Below, piece after piece: positions 55,049 to 64,000 of a stretch of DNA of 64,000 nt. Origin of the DNA: Roseomonas sp. GC11 (lineage in GTDB: Bacteria; Pseudomonadota; Alphaproteobacteria; Acetobacterales; Acetobacteraceae); NCBI RefSeq assembly GCF_024437745.1, contig NZ_JANFNY010000007.1, positions 24,321 to 88,320 of the forward strand, read 5' to 3'. The position numbers and the translations under genes are program-made. The notes beneath the pieces were generated by a model. That model saw nothing but the letters and a program-made list of their open reading frames with translations, was not told the DNA's origin and did not search any database. Positions within the stretch are counted from its first letter, which is position 1; every line of letters begins with the position of its first letter.

Positions 55049-55106
55049 GCCCGCCGCCCCGCTTCCTCTCCCCCGCCCTTCCGGCCCGATCCGCGAGGAG
55101 ATCCGC

Positions 55107-56780
55107 ATGACCGCTTCCGACGACACCCCGCCCCGCCTGTCGCGGCGCGGCCTGCTGCGCGGCGCCTCGGCCAGCGCCGCCGCCACCCTGGCCCTGCCGG
55201 CCTGGATGGGCCCCGCCGCCCTCGGCTGGGACCCGGCCTTCGCCCAGGTGGCGGGCGGCGTGCTGCGTGTGGGCATGACCGCCTCCGCCGTGCCGCTCTC
55301 CAATGGCTGCCCCGACCAGGGTGGCGAGGGGCAGCGCTTCATGGGCATCACCCTCTATGACCAGCTGGTGATGTGGGACCTCTCGCGCAGCGATGCCCCG
55401 GCGGTGCTGAAGCCCGGCCTGGCCACCGCCTGGAAGACGGAGGAGGGCAACCCGAAGCGCTGGAGCTTCACCCTGCGCCCGGGCGTGAAGTTCCATGACG
55501 GCCATGTGCTGACGGCCGAGGACGTGATCTTCAGCTTCGACCGCGGCTTCAAGCGCGACGCGGCCTGGTTCGACCCGCGCGCCGGGGCGCAGATCGCGCC
55601 GCGCTTCCCCACCCTGGTCGCCTGGGGCAGCGAGGGGCCGGGGCAGTTCTGGCTGGAAACCTCGATCCCCGACAGCACCATCCCCTATGCGCTGACCTGG
55701 CTCGGCATCGTCCACAAGGGCGCCTGGGAGGCGGCCGGCAGCAACTGGGACAATTACCTGCTGAAGGCCGTGGGCACCGGTCCCTGGAAGCTGACCAGCT
55801 TCAGCCTGCGCGAGCGCGCCGAGCTGGCCCGCTTCGACGAATACTGGGACGCGCCGCGCGTGCCGAAATGCGCGCGGCTGACGCTGCTGCCGCTGCCCGA
55901 GGCCAATACCCGCGTGGCGGCGCTGCGCTCGGGGCAGGTGGATTTCATCGAGGCGCCGCCGCCCGATGCCATCGACAGCCTGAAGGCGGCGAAGTTCACC
56001 ATCGTCACCAATGCCTATCCGCATAACTGGACGTGGCACCTTTCCATGGTGGAGGGCTCGCCCTGGCGCGATGTGCGGGTGCGCAAGGCGGCCAACCTCG
56101 CGCTCAACCGCGCCGAGCTGAAGGAACTGCTGGGCGGCCTGATGCTGGAGGGCAACGGGCTGGTGCCGCCGGGCAACCCCTGGGCCGGCAAGCCGTCCTT
56201 CAGGCTGAGCTACGACCTCGCCGCCGCGCGCAAGCTGATGACGGAGGCCGGCTTCAGCGCCGCCAACCCGGTGCGGACGAAGATCGCCATTTCCTCCAGC
56301 GGCTCGGGCCAGATGCAGCCGCTGCCCATGAACGAGTATATCCAGCAGGCGCTGAAGGAAGCCTATATCGAGATCAGCTTCGAGGTGTTCGACTGGAACA
56401 CCCTGATCACCGTCTGGCAGGGCGGCGCCAAGGGGCCGAATGCGCGCGGCTGCACCGGCATCAATTTCTCCTATGCCGCCTTCGACCCCTACAGCGCCTT
56501 CATCCGCCTGCTGAAGTCGGACCTGCACGCGCCGAAGGGCGTCAACTGGGGCTGGTTCTCCGACCCGGCCTTCGATGCCCTCTTCGCCGAGGTCTATGCC
56601 ACCTTCGACCCGGCGCAGCAGAATGCGCTGCTGGCGCGGGTGCATGAGCGGATCGTGGACGAGGCGCTGTTCCTCTTCGCCGCGCATGACATGAACCCGC
56701 GCGCCCTGAGCCCGAAGGTGCAGGGCTTTGTGCAGGCGCAGTCCTGGTTCCAGGATCTGACGCCGGTGCGCATGGGCTGA
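55107..56780 (+). CDS. ABC transporter substrate-binding protein, DppA/OppA family
   Basis: A 557-residue receptor closing the transporter set. It has a Tat-like signal (LSRRGLLRGASASAAATLALPAWMGPAALG) and segments FHDGHVLTAEDVIFSFDRGFKRD, VGTGPWKLTSFSLRERAEL, VRKAANLALNRAELK and SGSGQMQPLPMNEYIQQAL. GAGGAG at 55095-55100 supports the start. It is the paralogue of the receptor at 49160; the last 25 residues are almost the same. Two receptors on one transporter would widen substrate range. Confidence 0.93.
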   Translation: MTASDDTPPRLSRRGLLRGASASAAATLALPAWMGPAALGWDPAFAQVAGGVLRVGMTASAVPLSNGCPDQGGEGQRFMGITLYDQLVMWDLSRSDAPAVLKPGLATAWKTEEGNPKRWSFTLRPGVKFHDGHVLTAEDVIFSFDRGFKRDAAWFDPRAGAQIAPRFPTLVAWGSEGPGQFWLETSIPDSTIPYALTWLGIVHKGAWEAAGSNWDNYLLKAVGTGPWKLTSFSLRERAELARFDEYWDAPRVPKCARLTLLPLPEANTRVAALRSGQVDFIEAPPPDAIDSLKAAKFTIVTNAYPHNWTWHLSMVEGSPWRDVRVRKAANLALNRAELKELLGGLMLEGNGLVPPGNPWAGKPSFRLSYDLAAARKLMTEAGFSAANPVRTKIAISSSGSGQMQPLPMNEYIQQALKEAYIEISFEVFDWNTLITVWQGGAKGPNARGCTGINFSYAAFDPYSAFIRLLKSDLHAPKGVNWGWFSDPAFDALFAEVYATFDPAQQNALLARVHERIVDEALFLFAAHDMNPRALSPKVQGFVQAQSWFQDLTPVRMG

Positions 56781-56923
56781 GCGGCCCTCTCCGCCCGGCT
56801 CTCCCCGCCCGGCTCTCTCCGTCCGGCATCGCCGCCGGGCGGAGGCCCCCGGCGCCGGGCGCATTGTCCAGGGCTTTACCATTGCCCGGCTAGTCTCGGC
56901 GGCCTCAAGACCCGGGACAGGGT

Positions 56924-59242
56924 ATGCGTATTTTTCTTAATCTCTCGGTGGCCCTGAAACTGGGCCTCGCGGCGGCGATGGTGGTGCTGCTGGTGGGTGG
57001 CCAGGCCTACCGCACGCATGGCCGCATCGACGACGCGGCGCAGCGCGCCGGGGAGCAGAGGCAGGCCAATGCGACCAACGGCCTGCTGCATGCCGCCTTC
57101 AACGAGATCCTGAAGGCCGACCTGCACGGGTTGCGCGCCGCCACGGCACAGGGCGGCGCCGCGGTGGACATGGCGGTGAAGGACATGGCCGAGGCGCTCG
57201 GCACGGCCAGCGGCCAGTTGCAGGAGGCCGCCACCCAGGCGAGCGGGGAGGAGGCACGGCAGGCCGCCCTCGCCCTGCCGCCGCTGATCGGCCGCTATGG
57301 CGAGGTCCTGCGGGAGGGGGTGGCGCTGCGCCGCCGCCTTCTGGAGCTGCGCGATACCCGCCTGCTGGAGGCGGCTGGTGATTTCGACCGCATGCTGGAG
57401 GCCACCCAGGGCAGCCTCTCCTTCGAGCTGCGCGACCGCGCCCAGGAGGAGGAGGTGCGCAGCCGCCTCATGGCGCTGGGCGGGGCGGTGGCCGAGATGC
57501 TGCGCAGCACCGAGCGCTTTTTCTCCACCGAGCGGCCGGAGGAAGCCCGCCGCGTGCGGCGCAGCGCGGCCCAGCAGCGCGCCTATGGCCGCGGCCTGCC
57601 GCGCAGTGGCATGAGCGAAAGCTTCAGCGCCGAGCTGGGCCGCCTCGGCGCCCAGGCCGAGAAGCTCGCCGCCATCGCGCTGGAGGGGGTCGCCCTGATG
57701 GAGGAGGCCGGGCAGATCCGCGCCAGCCGGATCGACCCGGCGCGGCAGGCCCTGGAAGTGGCGCTGCACCGCTTCGACGACATGCTCGATGAGCTGGAGG
57801 AGGAGGCCGTCAGCAGCATGTCCGCGGCGATGGAGGCCTTGCAGGTGGAAACCCTGGCACTGGCCGGGGCCGTGGCGCTGCTGCTGCTGGCCAGCACATG
57901 GCTGACCACGCGCGCCATCGCCGCGCCACTCGGCCGCCTGGCCGCCGCGCTGCGCCGCATCGCCGATGGCGAGACGGAGGCCCGCGCCCCCGATCGCGGG
58001 CGGAGCGACGAGATCGGCCTGATCGCCGAAGCGGTGGAGGAATTGCGCGGCAAGGTGGCCGAGGCCTTCGAGCAGCGCCAGATGATCGAGCAGATGCCGC
58101 TTGGCGTCATGCGCGCCGATCCGCGCGACGAGTTCCGCGTCAGCTTCATGAACCCCGAGATGCGGAAGATCCTGGACGAGCTGAAGCATATCCTGCCCTG
58201 CCCGCCGGAGAAGGTGCTGGGCAGCAGCATCGACATCTTCCACCCCGAGCCGGGCCGGGTGCGGGCGCTGCTGGCCGATGGCACGCGGCTGCCGCACAAG
58301 GCGCGTGTCCGGCTGGCGGGGGAGGTGATGGACCTCACCATCACGCCGCTGCGCGACCGCAACGGGCAGTATGTGGCACCGATGCTGTTCTGGCGGACGG
58401 TGACGGAGCAGGCCCGGCTGGCCGACTCCTTTGAGCAGGATGTGGGCAGCGTGGTGCAGCGCGTGGCCGGCGGCAGCGCCGAATTGCAGGAGGCGGCGCG
58501 CCGGCTGGCCGAGGCGGCCGCCACCTCCGGCCGCGAGGCCATGGCGGTGAGCGAGGCGGCGGAGCGGGCCGATGGCGGGGTGAACACCGTGGCCACGGCG
58601 GCCGAGCAGATGGCGGCCTCGGTGCGGGAGATCGCCCGGCAGGTGGCGGAGTCCGCCGATGTGGCCGGCCGCGCCGTGATGGAGGCGCGCGAGACCGGCA
58701 CCACCATGCGCGGCCTCGCCGAGGCGGCGGGGCGCATCGGCGATGTGGTGAAGCTGATCAACGACATCGCCGGGCAGACCAACCTTCTCGCCCTCAACGC
58801 CACCATCGAGGCCGCACGGGCGGGCGAGGCGGGCAAGGGCTTCGCCGTGGTGGCCGGGGAGGTGAAGAACCTCGCCAGCCAGACCGCCCGCGCGACCGAG
58901 GAAATCGCCCAGCAGATCAGCGGCATGCAGGCCTCCACCGACCGCGCCGTGGCGGCCATCCGCACCATTGGCAACACGGTGGAGCGCACCAGCGAAATCG
59001 CCAATGCCATTGCCCTGGCCGTGCGCCAGCAGGGCGAGGCGACGGATGCAATCGCCCGCAGCGCGGCGCAGATGGCCGAGGCGACGGGGGTGGTGAGCCA
59101 CCGCATCGGCGTGGTGCGCGAGGTGGCTGGCCAGACCGGCCATGCGGCCGAGAGCATGCGCAGCGTGGTGGAGACGGTGGCCGAGCAGTCCGGCATCCTG
59201 CAGCAGCGGGCGGGCCGTTTCCTGGAGGCGGTCCGCCGCTGA
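56924..59242 (+). CDS. Methyl-accepting chemotaxis protein with PAS domain
   Basis: A 772-residue membrane receptor. TM1 lies at about 11-29 and TM2 at about 310-330, enclosing a 280-residue periplasmic, mostly helical sensor. HAMP follows (about 330-383). A PAS-like segment ([31 protein letters not shown]...) is inserted at about 385-500. The C-terminal signalling domain carries the hairpin tip [20 protein letters not shown] and [15 protein letters not shown] near 611-645. It follows the peptide-type transporter by 143 bases, so chemotaxis to the same class of solutes is possible but not shown. Confidence 0.95.
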   Translation: MRIFLNLSVALKLGLAAAMVVLLVGGQAYRTHGRIDDAAQRAGEQRQANATNGLLHAAFNEILKADLHGLRAATAQGGAAVDMAVKDMAEALGTASGQLQEAATQASGEEARQAALALPPLIGRYGEVLREGVALRRRLLELRDTRLLEAAGDFDRMLEATQGSLSFELRDRAQEEEVRSRLMALGGAVAEMLRSTERFFSTERPEEARRVRRSAAQQRAYGRGLPRSGMSESFSAELGRLGAQAEKLAAIALEGVALMEEAGQIRASRIDPARQALEVALHRFDDMLDELEEEAVSSMSAAMEALQVETLALAGAVALLLLASTWLTTRAIAAPLGRLAAALRRIADGETEARAPDRGRSDEIGLIAEAVEELRGKVAEAFEQRQMIEQMPLGVMRADPRDEFRVSFMNPEMRKILDELKHILPCPPEKVLGSSIDIFHPEPGRVRALLADGTRLPHKARVRLAGEVMDLTITPLRDRNGQYVAPMLFWRTVTEQARLADSFEQDVGSVVQRVAGGSAELQEAARRLAEAAATSGREAMAVSEAAERADGGVNTVATAAEQMAASVREIARQVAESADVAGRAVMEARETGTTMRGLAEAAGRIGDVVKLINDIAGQTNLLALNATIEAARAGEAGKGFAVVAGEVKNLASQTARATEEIAQQISGMQASTDRAVAAIRTIGNTVERTSEIANAIALAVRQQGEATDAIARSAAQMAEATGVVSHRIGVVREVAGQTGHAAESMRSVVETVAEQSGILQQRAGRFLEAVRR

Positions 59243-59251
59243 AAGCGGGGT

Positions 59252-59305
59252 CCGGGGGGACCTCGTCCCCCCGGCGGGTGGGTGCGGGAGGGCAGCGCCC
59301 TCCCG
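59252..59305. terminator. Tandem-hairpin terminator (repeat family, copy 3)
   Basis: CCGGGGGGAC/GTCCCCCCGG (59252-59274, loop CTC) and CGGGAGGGC/GCCCTCCCG (59285-59305, loop AGC), joined by GCGGGTGGGT. It lies between the chemoreceptor gene and the convergent reductase gene. Confidence 0.8.
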
Positions 59306-59314
59306 TCCCCCGTT

Positions 59315-60265
59315 TCAGAATGCGCTGGCCTCCTCCAGCCGCCGCAGCTGCTCTTCCCCAAGCGGCAGCCGCAGCGCCGCCAGCAGTTCTTCCAGCTGCG
59401 CCAGGCTGGTCGCGCTGGCCAGCGGCGCCGCGACGGAGGCGCGCCGGGCGAGCCAGGCCACCGCCACCTGCCCCTGCTTCGCCCCTGTCTCTGCCGCCAC
59501 GGCATCGAGCGCCGCCAGGATGCGCAGCCCGCGCTCATCCAGGTATTTCGAGGCCGTCGCGCCGCGCGCCTTGCCCTCGGTATCGGCCGCGCTGCGGTAT
59601 TTCCCGGTGAGGAAGCCGCTGGCCAGGGCGTAGTAGGGCACCACCGCCACCTCTTCCGCCACGCAGAGATCCTGTAGCGCGCCCTCGAACCCCGCGCGAT
59701 CATACAGATTATACTTGGGCTGGAGCACGCCGTAGCGCGGCAGCCCGGCGGCATCGCTCACCGCCAGGGCGGCGCGCAGCCGCTCGGCCGAGTAGTTGGA
59801 GGCGGCGATGGCGCGCACCTTGCCCGCCTTCACCAGCGTGGCATGGGCCTCCAGCGTCTCGTCCAGCGGCACGGACTCATCGTCGCGGTGCGAATAATAG
59901 AGATCGATATAGTCCGTCCGCAGCCGGCGCAGCGAATGCTCGACCGCCTGCACGATCCAGGCACGGGAGAGGCCGCCCCGGCCCTCGCCGAGATCCATGC
60001 CGGTCTTGGTGGCGATCACCACCCTGTCGCGGTTGCCGCGGGCGGCCATCCAGTTGCCGATGATGGTTTCCGACTCGCCGCCCTGGTTGCCGGGCTTCCA
60101 GCGCGAATAGACATCCGCGGTGTCGATGAAATTGCCGCCGCCGGCGGTGAAGGCATCCAGCAGGGCGAAGGACTGCGCCTCGTCCACCGTCCAGCCGAAG
60201 ACATTGCCGCCGAAGCAGAGCGGGGCGACCGAAAGGCCGGTGCGGCCCAGGGCCTTGTGTTCCAT
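59315..60265 (-). CDS. Aldo/keto reductase
   Basis: A 316-residue NADPH-type aldo/keto reductase: GRTGLSVAPLCFGGNVFGW, FIDTADVYSRW with the catalytic Asp and Tyr, VVIATKTG with the lysine, YIDLYYSHRDD with histidine at the usual place, and AIAASNYSAERL. Homology starts at ATG 60265 (MEHKALGRTG); an upstream extension to 60433 runs through repeat DNA and is rejected. It lies downstream of the mmsA gene but is separated by a double-hairpin terminator, so it may have its own promoter. Confidence 0.93.
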   Translation of the reverse strand: MEHKALGRTGLSVAPLCFGGNVFGWTVDEAQSFALLDAFTAGGGNFIDTADVYSRWKPGNQGGESETIIGNWMAARGNRDRVVIATKTGMDLGEGRGGLSRAWIVQAVEHSLRRLRTDYIDLYYSHRDDESVPLDETLEAHATLVKAGKVRAIAASNYSAERLRAALAVSDAAGLPRYGVLQPKYNLYDRAGFEGALQDLCVAEEVAVVPYYALASGFLTGKYRSAADTEGKARGATASKYLDERGLRILAALDAVAAETGAKQGQVAVAWLARRASVAAPLASATSLAQLEELLAALRLPLGEEQLRRLEEASAF

Positions 60266-60369
60266 CCCGGTTGATCCCTGTCCTGTATCCTGGGGCGGCG
60301 CGGGATGCGGCCGCCCATCGCGCCGCAGGCTGGGCGCTGGGCGGGCATCTGGCAAGACCGGTTGGTTTT

Positions 60370-60431
60370 GAGGGGGCTTTGCCCCCTCACCCCCCCTTTC
60401 TTTCCCTTGGGCAGGGGACGGGGTCCCCTGC
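60370..60431 (-). terminator. Tandem-hairpin terminator (repeat family, copy 4)
   Basis: GCAGGGGAC/GTCCCCTGC (60411-60431, loop GGG) and GAGGGGGC/GCCCCCTC (60370-60388, loop TTT), just past the mmsA stop on the minus strand. Same order and spacing type as the other three copies, with a longer linker. Confidence 0.75.
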
Positions 60432-60463
60432 ACCCGCCTTCAGAAGAAGCCTCTCTGCATCCC

Positions 60464-61963
60464 TCAGCGCATGGTGGGCATCACGAATTCCGCCCCGGCG
60501 CGGATGCCGGTGGGCCAGCGGCTGGTGATGGTCTTGAGGCGGGTGTAGAAGCGCACCCCCTCCGGCCCGTGCATGTGGTGGTCGCCGAACAGGGAGGCCT
60601 TCCAGCCGCCGAAGGAATGGAAGGCCATCGGCACCGGGATGGGCACGTTGATGCCGACCATGCCGACCTGGATCTGGTGCGCGAAGTCCCGCGCCGCATC
60701 GCCATCGCGGGTGAAGATGGCGGTGCCATTGCCGAATTCATGCGCGTTGATCCAGCCCGCCGCCGTGGCGTAGTCCGGCGCGCGGGCGATGGAGAGGACG
60801 GGGCCGAAGATTTCCTCCCGGTAGATCTTCATCTCCGTCGTCACATGGTCGAACAGCGTGCCGCCGATGAAATAGCCCTGCTCATAGCCCTGGCGGCGGA
60901 AATCGCGGCCATCGACGACGAGCTGCGCGCCCTCCGCCACCCCGGCATCGACATAGCCGCGCACCTTGTCGAGATGCTGGCGCGTCACCAGCGGCCCCAT
61001 CTCCGCCTCCGGGTCCGTGCCGGGGCCGATGCGCAGGGCGCGCACCTTGGGCACGAGGCGCTCCAGCAGGGCCCCGGCGGTGGCCTCGCCCACCGGCACG
61101 GCGACGGAGACGGCCATGCAGCGCTCGCCGGCCGAGCCATAGGCGGCGCCCATCAGCGCGTCCACCGCCTGGTCCAGGTCGGCATCCGGCATGATGATCA
61201 TGTGGTTCTTGGCGCCGCCCAGGGCCTGGCAGCGCTTGCCGTGGCGCGTCGCCGTCTCATAGACCGCCCGCGCGATGGGGGTGGAGCCGACGAAGCTGAC
61301 CGCGGCGATCCCCGGATCGACCAGTAGCGCCTCGACCGCCTCCCGGTCACCCTGGACGACGTTGAAGACGCCATCCGGCAGCCCCGCCTCCTTCAGCCAT
61401 GCGGCGAGCAGCAGGGCGGCCGAGGGGTCGCGCTCCGAGGGCTTCAGGATGAAGCAGTTGCCGCAGGCGAGGGCGACGGGGAACATCCACATCGGCACCA
61501 TGGCCGGGAAGTTGAAGGGCGTGATGCCGGCGACGACGCCGAGCGGCTGGCGCAGCGCGTAGCTGTCGATGCGGGTGCCGACATTCTCGGTCATCTCCGT
61601 CTTGAGCAGCTGCGGCGCGGCGGTCGCGAATTCCACCACCTCCATGCCGCGCTGGATCTCGCCGCGCGCGTCGGAGAGCACCTTGCCGTGCTCGGCGGTG
61701 ATGACGGCGGCGAGTTCCTCGGTGCGCTCCTCCAGGATGCGGAGGAAGGCGTTGAGGATGCGGGCACGGCGCAGCGGCGGCGTGGCGGCCCAGGCGGGAT
61801 GCGCGGCGCTGGCGATGGCGACGGCCTCCCGCACCTCGGCGGCGGAGGCGAGGCTGAGCGTGCCGCTCTGCTCCCCGGTCGCCGGGTTGTAGACGGGCGC
61901 CGTGCGGCCGCTGCGCCCGGCCACGAGCTGGCCGCCGATAGAATGATGGATGGGTCTGGTCAT
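60464..61963 (-). CDS. mmsA: Methylmalonate-semialdehyde dehydrogenase (CoA-acylating)
   Basis: Converts methylmalonate or malonate semialdehyde plus CoA and NAD to propionyl- or acetyl-CoA, in valine, beta-alanine or inositol breakdown. The 499 residues show [68 protein letters not shown] and the catalytic cysteine in [10 protein letters not shown] (about 283). These are diagnostic of the MMSDH branch of aldehyde dehydrogenases. GGAGGAAAC precedes ATG 61963. A LysR gene is divergent, with direct repeats between. Confidence 0.95.
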   Translation of the reverse strand: MTRPIHHSIGGQLVAGRSGRTAPVYNPATGEQSGTLSLASAAEVREAVAIASAAHPAWAATPPLRRARILNAFLRILEERTEELAAVITAEHGKVLSDARGEIQRGMEVVEFATAAPQLLKTEMTENVGTRIDSYALRQPLGVVAGITPFNFPAMVPMWMFPVALACGNCFILKPSERDPSAALLLAAWLKEAGLPDGVFNVVQGDREAVEALLVDPGIAAVSFVGSTPIARAVYETATRHGKRCQALGGAKNHMIIMPDADLDQAVDALMGAAYGSAGERCMAVSVAVPVGEATAGALLERLVPKVRALRIGPGTDPEAEMGPLVTRQHLDKVRGYVDAGVAEGAQLVVDGRDFRRQGYEQGYFIGGTLFDHVTTEMKIYREEIFGPVLSIARAPDYATAAGWINAHEFGNGTAIFTRDGDAARDFAHQIQVGMVGINVPIPVPMAFHSFGGWKASLFGDHHMHGPEGVRFYTRLKTITSRWPTGIRAGAEFVMPTMR

Positions 61964-62021
61964 GTTTCCTCCCCGTGCCGCGCGGCTGTGCGCGATGGCC
62001 GGGGGGAGCTTGGGATGCACG

Positions 62022-62050
62022 GATTTGCGCAGCAATGGCGAGATTTGCGC
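62022..62050. promoter_or_regulatory. Direct repeats GATTTGCGC between mmsA and the LysR gene
   Basis: GATTTGCGC at 62022-62030 and 62042-62050, 20 bases apart (two helical turns), in the 116-bp divergent spacer. Position suits LysR-type binding that controls both genes; inference. Confidence 0.4.
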
Positions 62051-62079
62051 TTCCGTTGTGCGGATTTTATCGTCACCCG

Positions 62080-62991
62080 ATGGATTGGGACCGCATCCGC
62101 ATCTTCCTCGCCGTGGCGCGCACCGGGCAGTTGCTGGGGGCCGCGCGGCGGCTCGGGCTGAACCATGCCACGGTGGGCCGCCAGCTCAGCGCGCTGGAGG
62201 AGGAGCTGGCGACCCGGCTGGTGGAGCGGCAGACCCAGGGCTGTGTCCTCACCCCCGCCGGGGAGGCGCTGCTGGCCACGGCGGAACGGGTGGAATCCGA
62301 ACTGCTCCAGGCGGAGGCCGCGCTCTCCGGCACGGCGGAGGCCATCACCGGCACGGTGCGCATCGGCGCGCCGGACGGGCTCGGCAATTACTTCCTGGCC
62401 GGGGAGCTGGGCGGTATCGCGGCACGCTACCCCGGGCTGGTGATCCAGCTCGTGCCGCTGCCGCGCACCTTCTCCCTGTCACGGCGGGAGGCGGATCTCG
62501 TCATCACCCTGGACCGGCCGAAGCAGGGGCGGGTGATCGTGCAGAAGCTCACCGACTACACGCTGGGCGTCTATGCGGCGGAGCAGTATCTGGCCGAGAC
62601 CGGCCCCATCGGCACGGAGCAGGACCTGGCCGGTCGGCTCTTCGTCACGCATGTGGAGGATTTCGTCTATAGCCGCGCGCTGGACTATGCGGAGGCGCTG
62701 GGGCGGCTGATGCAGCGGCGCTTCGAATGCGGCAGCGTGGTGGGGCAGATGGAGGCGGTGCGCGCCGGCCATGGCGTCGGCATCCTGCACGACTATGCCG
62801 CCCGGCGTTTTCCGGAGCTGCGGCGCCTGCTGCCACATCTGCGCTTCACCCGCAGCTACTGGATGATCACCCACCCCGACACCCACCGCACCCGCCGCGT
62901 GGTGGAAGTGCAGCGGCAGATCGTGGCGCGGCTGCGCCGGGTGCGCTGGGTCTTTGGCGGAGCGGAAGAGGGGGAGATCAGCCAGGAATAA
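62080..62991 (+). CDS. LysR-family transcriptional regulator
   Basis: A 303-residue regulator. Residues 1-60 form the winged helix-turn-helix ([40 protein letters not shown]); the rest is a periplasmic-binding-protein-like effector domain ([18 protein letters not shown]...). ATG 62080 is the normal family start; the frame is open from 61975. Divergent from mmsA, so it probably controls that gene in response to an amino-acid or semialdehyde intermediate. Confidence 0.94.
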   Translation: MDWDRIRIFLAVARTGQLLGAARRLGLNHATVGRQLSALEEELATRLVERQTQGCVLTPAGEALLATAERVESELLQAEAALSGTAEAITGTVRIGAPDGLGNYFLAGELGGIAARYPGLVIQLVPLPRTFSLSRREADLVITLDRPKQGRVIVQKLTDYTLGVYAAEQYLAETGPIGTEQDLAGRLFVTHVEDFVYSRALDYAEALGRLMQRRFECGSVVGQMEAVRAGHGVGILHDYAARRFPELRRLLPHLRFTRSYWMITHPDTHRTRRVVEVQRQIVARLRRVRWVFGGAEEGEISQE

Positions 62992-63037
62992 AAATTCTAC
63001 CTATTTCCAGAAATTTCCCTATATAGAATTTAAATTC
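62986..63037. promoter_or_regulatory. Two GAAT-N4-ATTC palindromes before the RpiR gene
   Basis: GAATAAAAATTC (62986-62997, overlapping the LysR gene end) and the perfect palindrome GAATTTAAATTC (63026-63037), 40 bases apart. TATATA at 63020-63025 may be the -10. A likely autoregulatory operator for the dimeric regulator downstream. Confidence 0.4.
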
Positions 63038-63047
63038 CATTCTTCTG

Positions 63048-63926
63048 ATGGTGTGCGGGGTGGCGGTGACGGAACTGGCGCGGGATTTCAGAAGCCTGCG
63101 GGAGATGCTGGCGCAGCGGCATGATGGCCTGCCGCGCCGTTTGCAGCAGGTGGCGCGCTATGCGCTGGACCACCCGGATGAAATGGCGCTGGGCACGGTG
63201 GCTGAGGTGGCCAAGGGTGCCGGCGTGCAGCCCTCCACCCTGGTGCGCTTCGCCCAGAGCCTGGGTTATGGCGGCTTCTCGGAATTGCAGCAGGTCTTCC
63301 GCACCCGGCTGCGCGACCGCTGGCCTGATTATGACGAGCGTCTTCTGGGCCTGCGCGATGCCGCCCAGGCCGAGGGTGGGGCGGCCATCCTGCTCAATGG
63401 CTTTGTCGAGGCCTCCATCACCTCGCTCACCCGGCTGCGGGAGACGGTCAGCGCGGCGGATCTGGACAAGGCGGCGGATCTGCTGGCCGGGGCGGAGACC
63501 ATTTATCTTCTTGGCCAGCGGCGGGCCTTCGCCGTGGCGAGCTATCTCGGCTATGCGCTGGGCAAGCTCGGGCTGCGCGCGGTGCTGCTCGACAATGCCG
63601 GGGGCATGCTGCCCGAGCGCGCCAATCTCGCGCGGCCGGGCGATGCGCTGCTGGTCATCAGCTTCACCCCCTATACCCCCGGCACGGTGGACACCACCGC
63701 CGCCATCGCGCAGCGCGGGGTGCCGGTGGTGGCGATCACGGACTCCGCCTTCAGCCCGCTGGTGCCGCTGGCCAGTGCCTGGCTGGAGGTGGCGGAGGCT
63801 GATAGCGGTGCCTTCCGCTCCCTGGCGGCCAGCCTCGCCGCGGTGCTGACGCTGGCGGTGCTGGCGGCCGAGAAGAGAGGCGTTTGTTTCAGGCTGCCGC
63901 CGTCTCCCGGCACGGCAGGACGCTAA
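63048..63926 (+). CDS. MurR/RpiR-family transcriptional regulator
   Basis: A 292-residue regulator. The N-terminal helix-turn-helix is TVAEVAKGAGVQPSTLVRFAQSLGYGGFSELQQVF (about 50-85). The C-terminal SIS domain, which in this family senses sugar phosphates or similar ligands, runs from about 120 (LLAGAETIYLLGQRRAFAVASYLGYAL...GDALLVISFTPYTPGT). ATG 63048 is the first start; GTG 63066 is a plausible alternative since neither has a strong ribosome site. No target gene is adjacent in the window, so the target may lie beyond it. Confidence 0.92.
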   Translation: MVCGVAVTELARDFRSLREMLAQRHDGLPRRLQQVARYALDHPDEMALGTVAEVAKGAGVQPSTLVRFAQSLGYGGFSELQQVFRTRLRDRWPDYDERLLGLRDAAQAEGGAAILLNGFVEASITSLTRLRETVSAADLDKAADLLAGAETIYLLGQRRAFAVASYLGYALGKLGLRAVLLDNAGGMLPERANLARPGDALLVISFTPYTPGTVDTTAAIAQRGVPVVAITDSAFSPLVPLASAWLEVAEADSGAFRSLAASLAAVLTLAVLAAEKRGVCFRLPPSPGTAGR

Positions 63927-63932
63927 GGCCTG

Positions 63933-64000
63933 TTAGAGCTTGAATGCTGTTCCCATGTTCTGGGCATGGTGGAGAGCAGCGACAATCAGGTTTTCACGGA
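63933..64000 (-). CDS. Partial reading frame cut by the window edge (possible transposase C-terminus)
   Basis: On the minus strand an open frame enters at 64000 and ends at TAA (63935-63933), giving RENLIVAALHHAQNMGTAFKL. The pattern of a conserved Arg-Glu/Asn followed by hydrophobic NLIVAALHHA resembles C-termini of some IS transposases, but 21 residues cannot settle it. Confidence 0.3.
   Translation of the reverse strand, partial: RENLIVAALHHAQNMGTAFKL

Noticed and set aside
56876..59143. 755-residue open frame opposite the chemoreceptor gene
   Set aside because: It is the antisense shadow of a high-GC gene: His/Gly/Arg-rich with no domain, while the opposite strand encodes a complete chemoreceptor.

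Overview
This is a high-GC chromosomal segment that reads like an alphaproteobacterium of the Acetobacteraceae, Roseomonas-like. The basis is base composition and codon use, the mix of Tat-exported ABC binding proteins, Bug receptors and flavin monooxygenases, and G+C-rich double-hairpin terminators. That placement is inference; no rRNA or tRNA gene is present to confirm it. No CRISPR array, prophage or intact insertion sequence was seen.

Layout. 196-4507 (+): NitT/TauT-type ABC transporter with an aminohydrolase. 4949-6529 (+): lone DppA-type binding protein. 6605-12668 (-): OsmC protein plus a complete oligopeptide-type ABC transporter. 12800-14866 (-): two Bug receptors. 15112-16461 (+): flavin monooxygenase. 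16617-25737 (-): sulfonate-type ABC transporter followed by a tightly coupled run of SsuD-type monooxygenase, histone-deacetylase-fold amidohydrolase, class III aminotransferase, DppA-type binding protein and acyl-CoA dehydrogenase-fold flavoprotein. 26059-27983 (+): APS-reductase-like flavoprotein and dicluster ferredoxin. 28163-36302 (-): amino-acid transporter, GNAT acetyltransferase, M20 deacylase, two flavin monooxygenases and an Old Yellow Enzyme homologue, matching the logic of S-modified-cysteine salvage operons. 36772-40753 (-): two orphan binding proteins around a class II aldolase and a CxxC peroxidase-like protein. 41068-42324 (+): a small membrane peptide and another SsuD-like enzyme. 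42378-50773: ABC-F ATPase, flavoprotein dehydrogenase, cytosine-deaminase-like hydrolase, flavin reductase, amidase and binding protein. 51069-56780 (+): second oligopeptide-type transporter. 56924-63926: chemoreceptor, aldo/keto reductase, mmsA with a divergent LysR gene, and an RpiR regulator.

Taken together the window is a scavenging region for organic sulfur and nitrogen. Twelve periplasmic binding proteins feed only five recognisable transporters. Five luciferase-like monooxygenases, an acyl-CoA dehydrogenase-type flavoprotein and a flavin reductase could release sulfite or remove substituents, and amidases, deacylases, aminohydrolases and a transaminase could release amines.

The non-coding DNA is also informative. 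A double-hairpin element of about 65 bp recurs at four transcription-unit ends, and at one of them it encodes the end of a protein. A separate A/T-rich hairpin element occurs four times. Two in-frame minisatellites vary the N-termini of exported or membrane transport proteins. Several palindromes lie in intergenic promoter regions.
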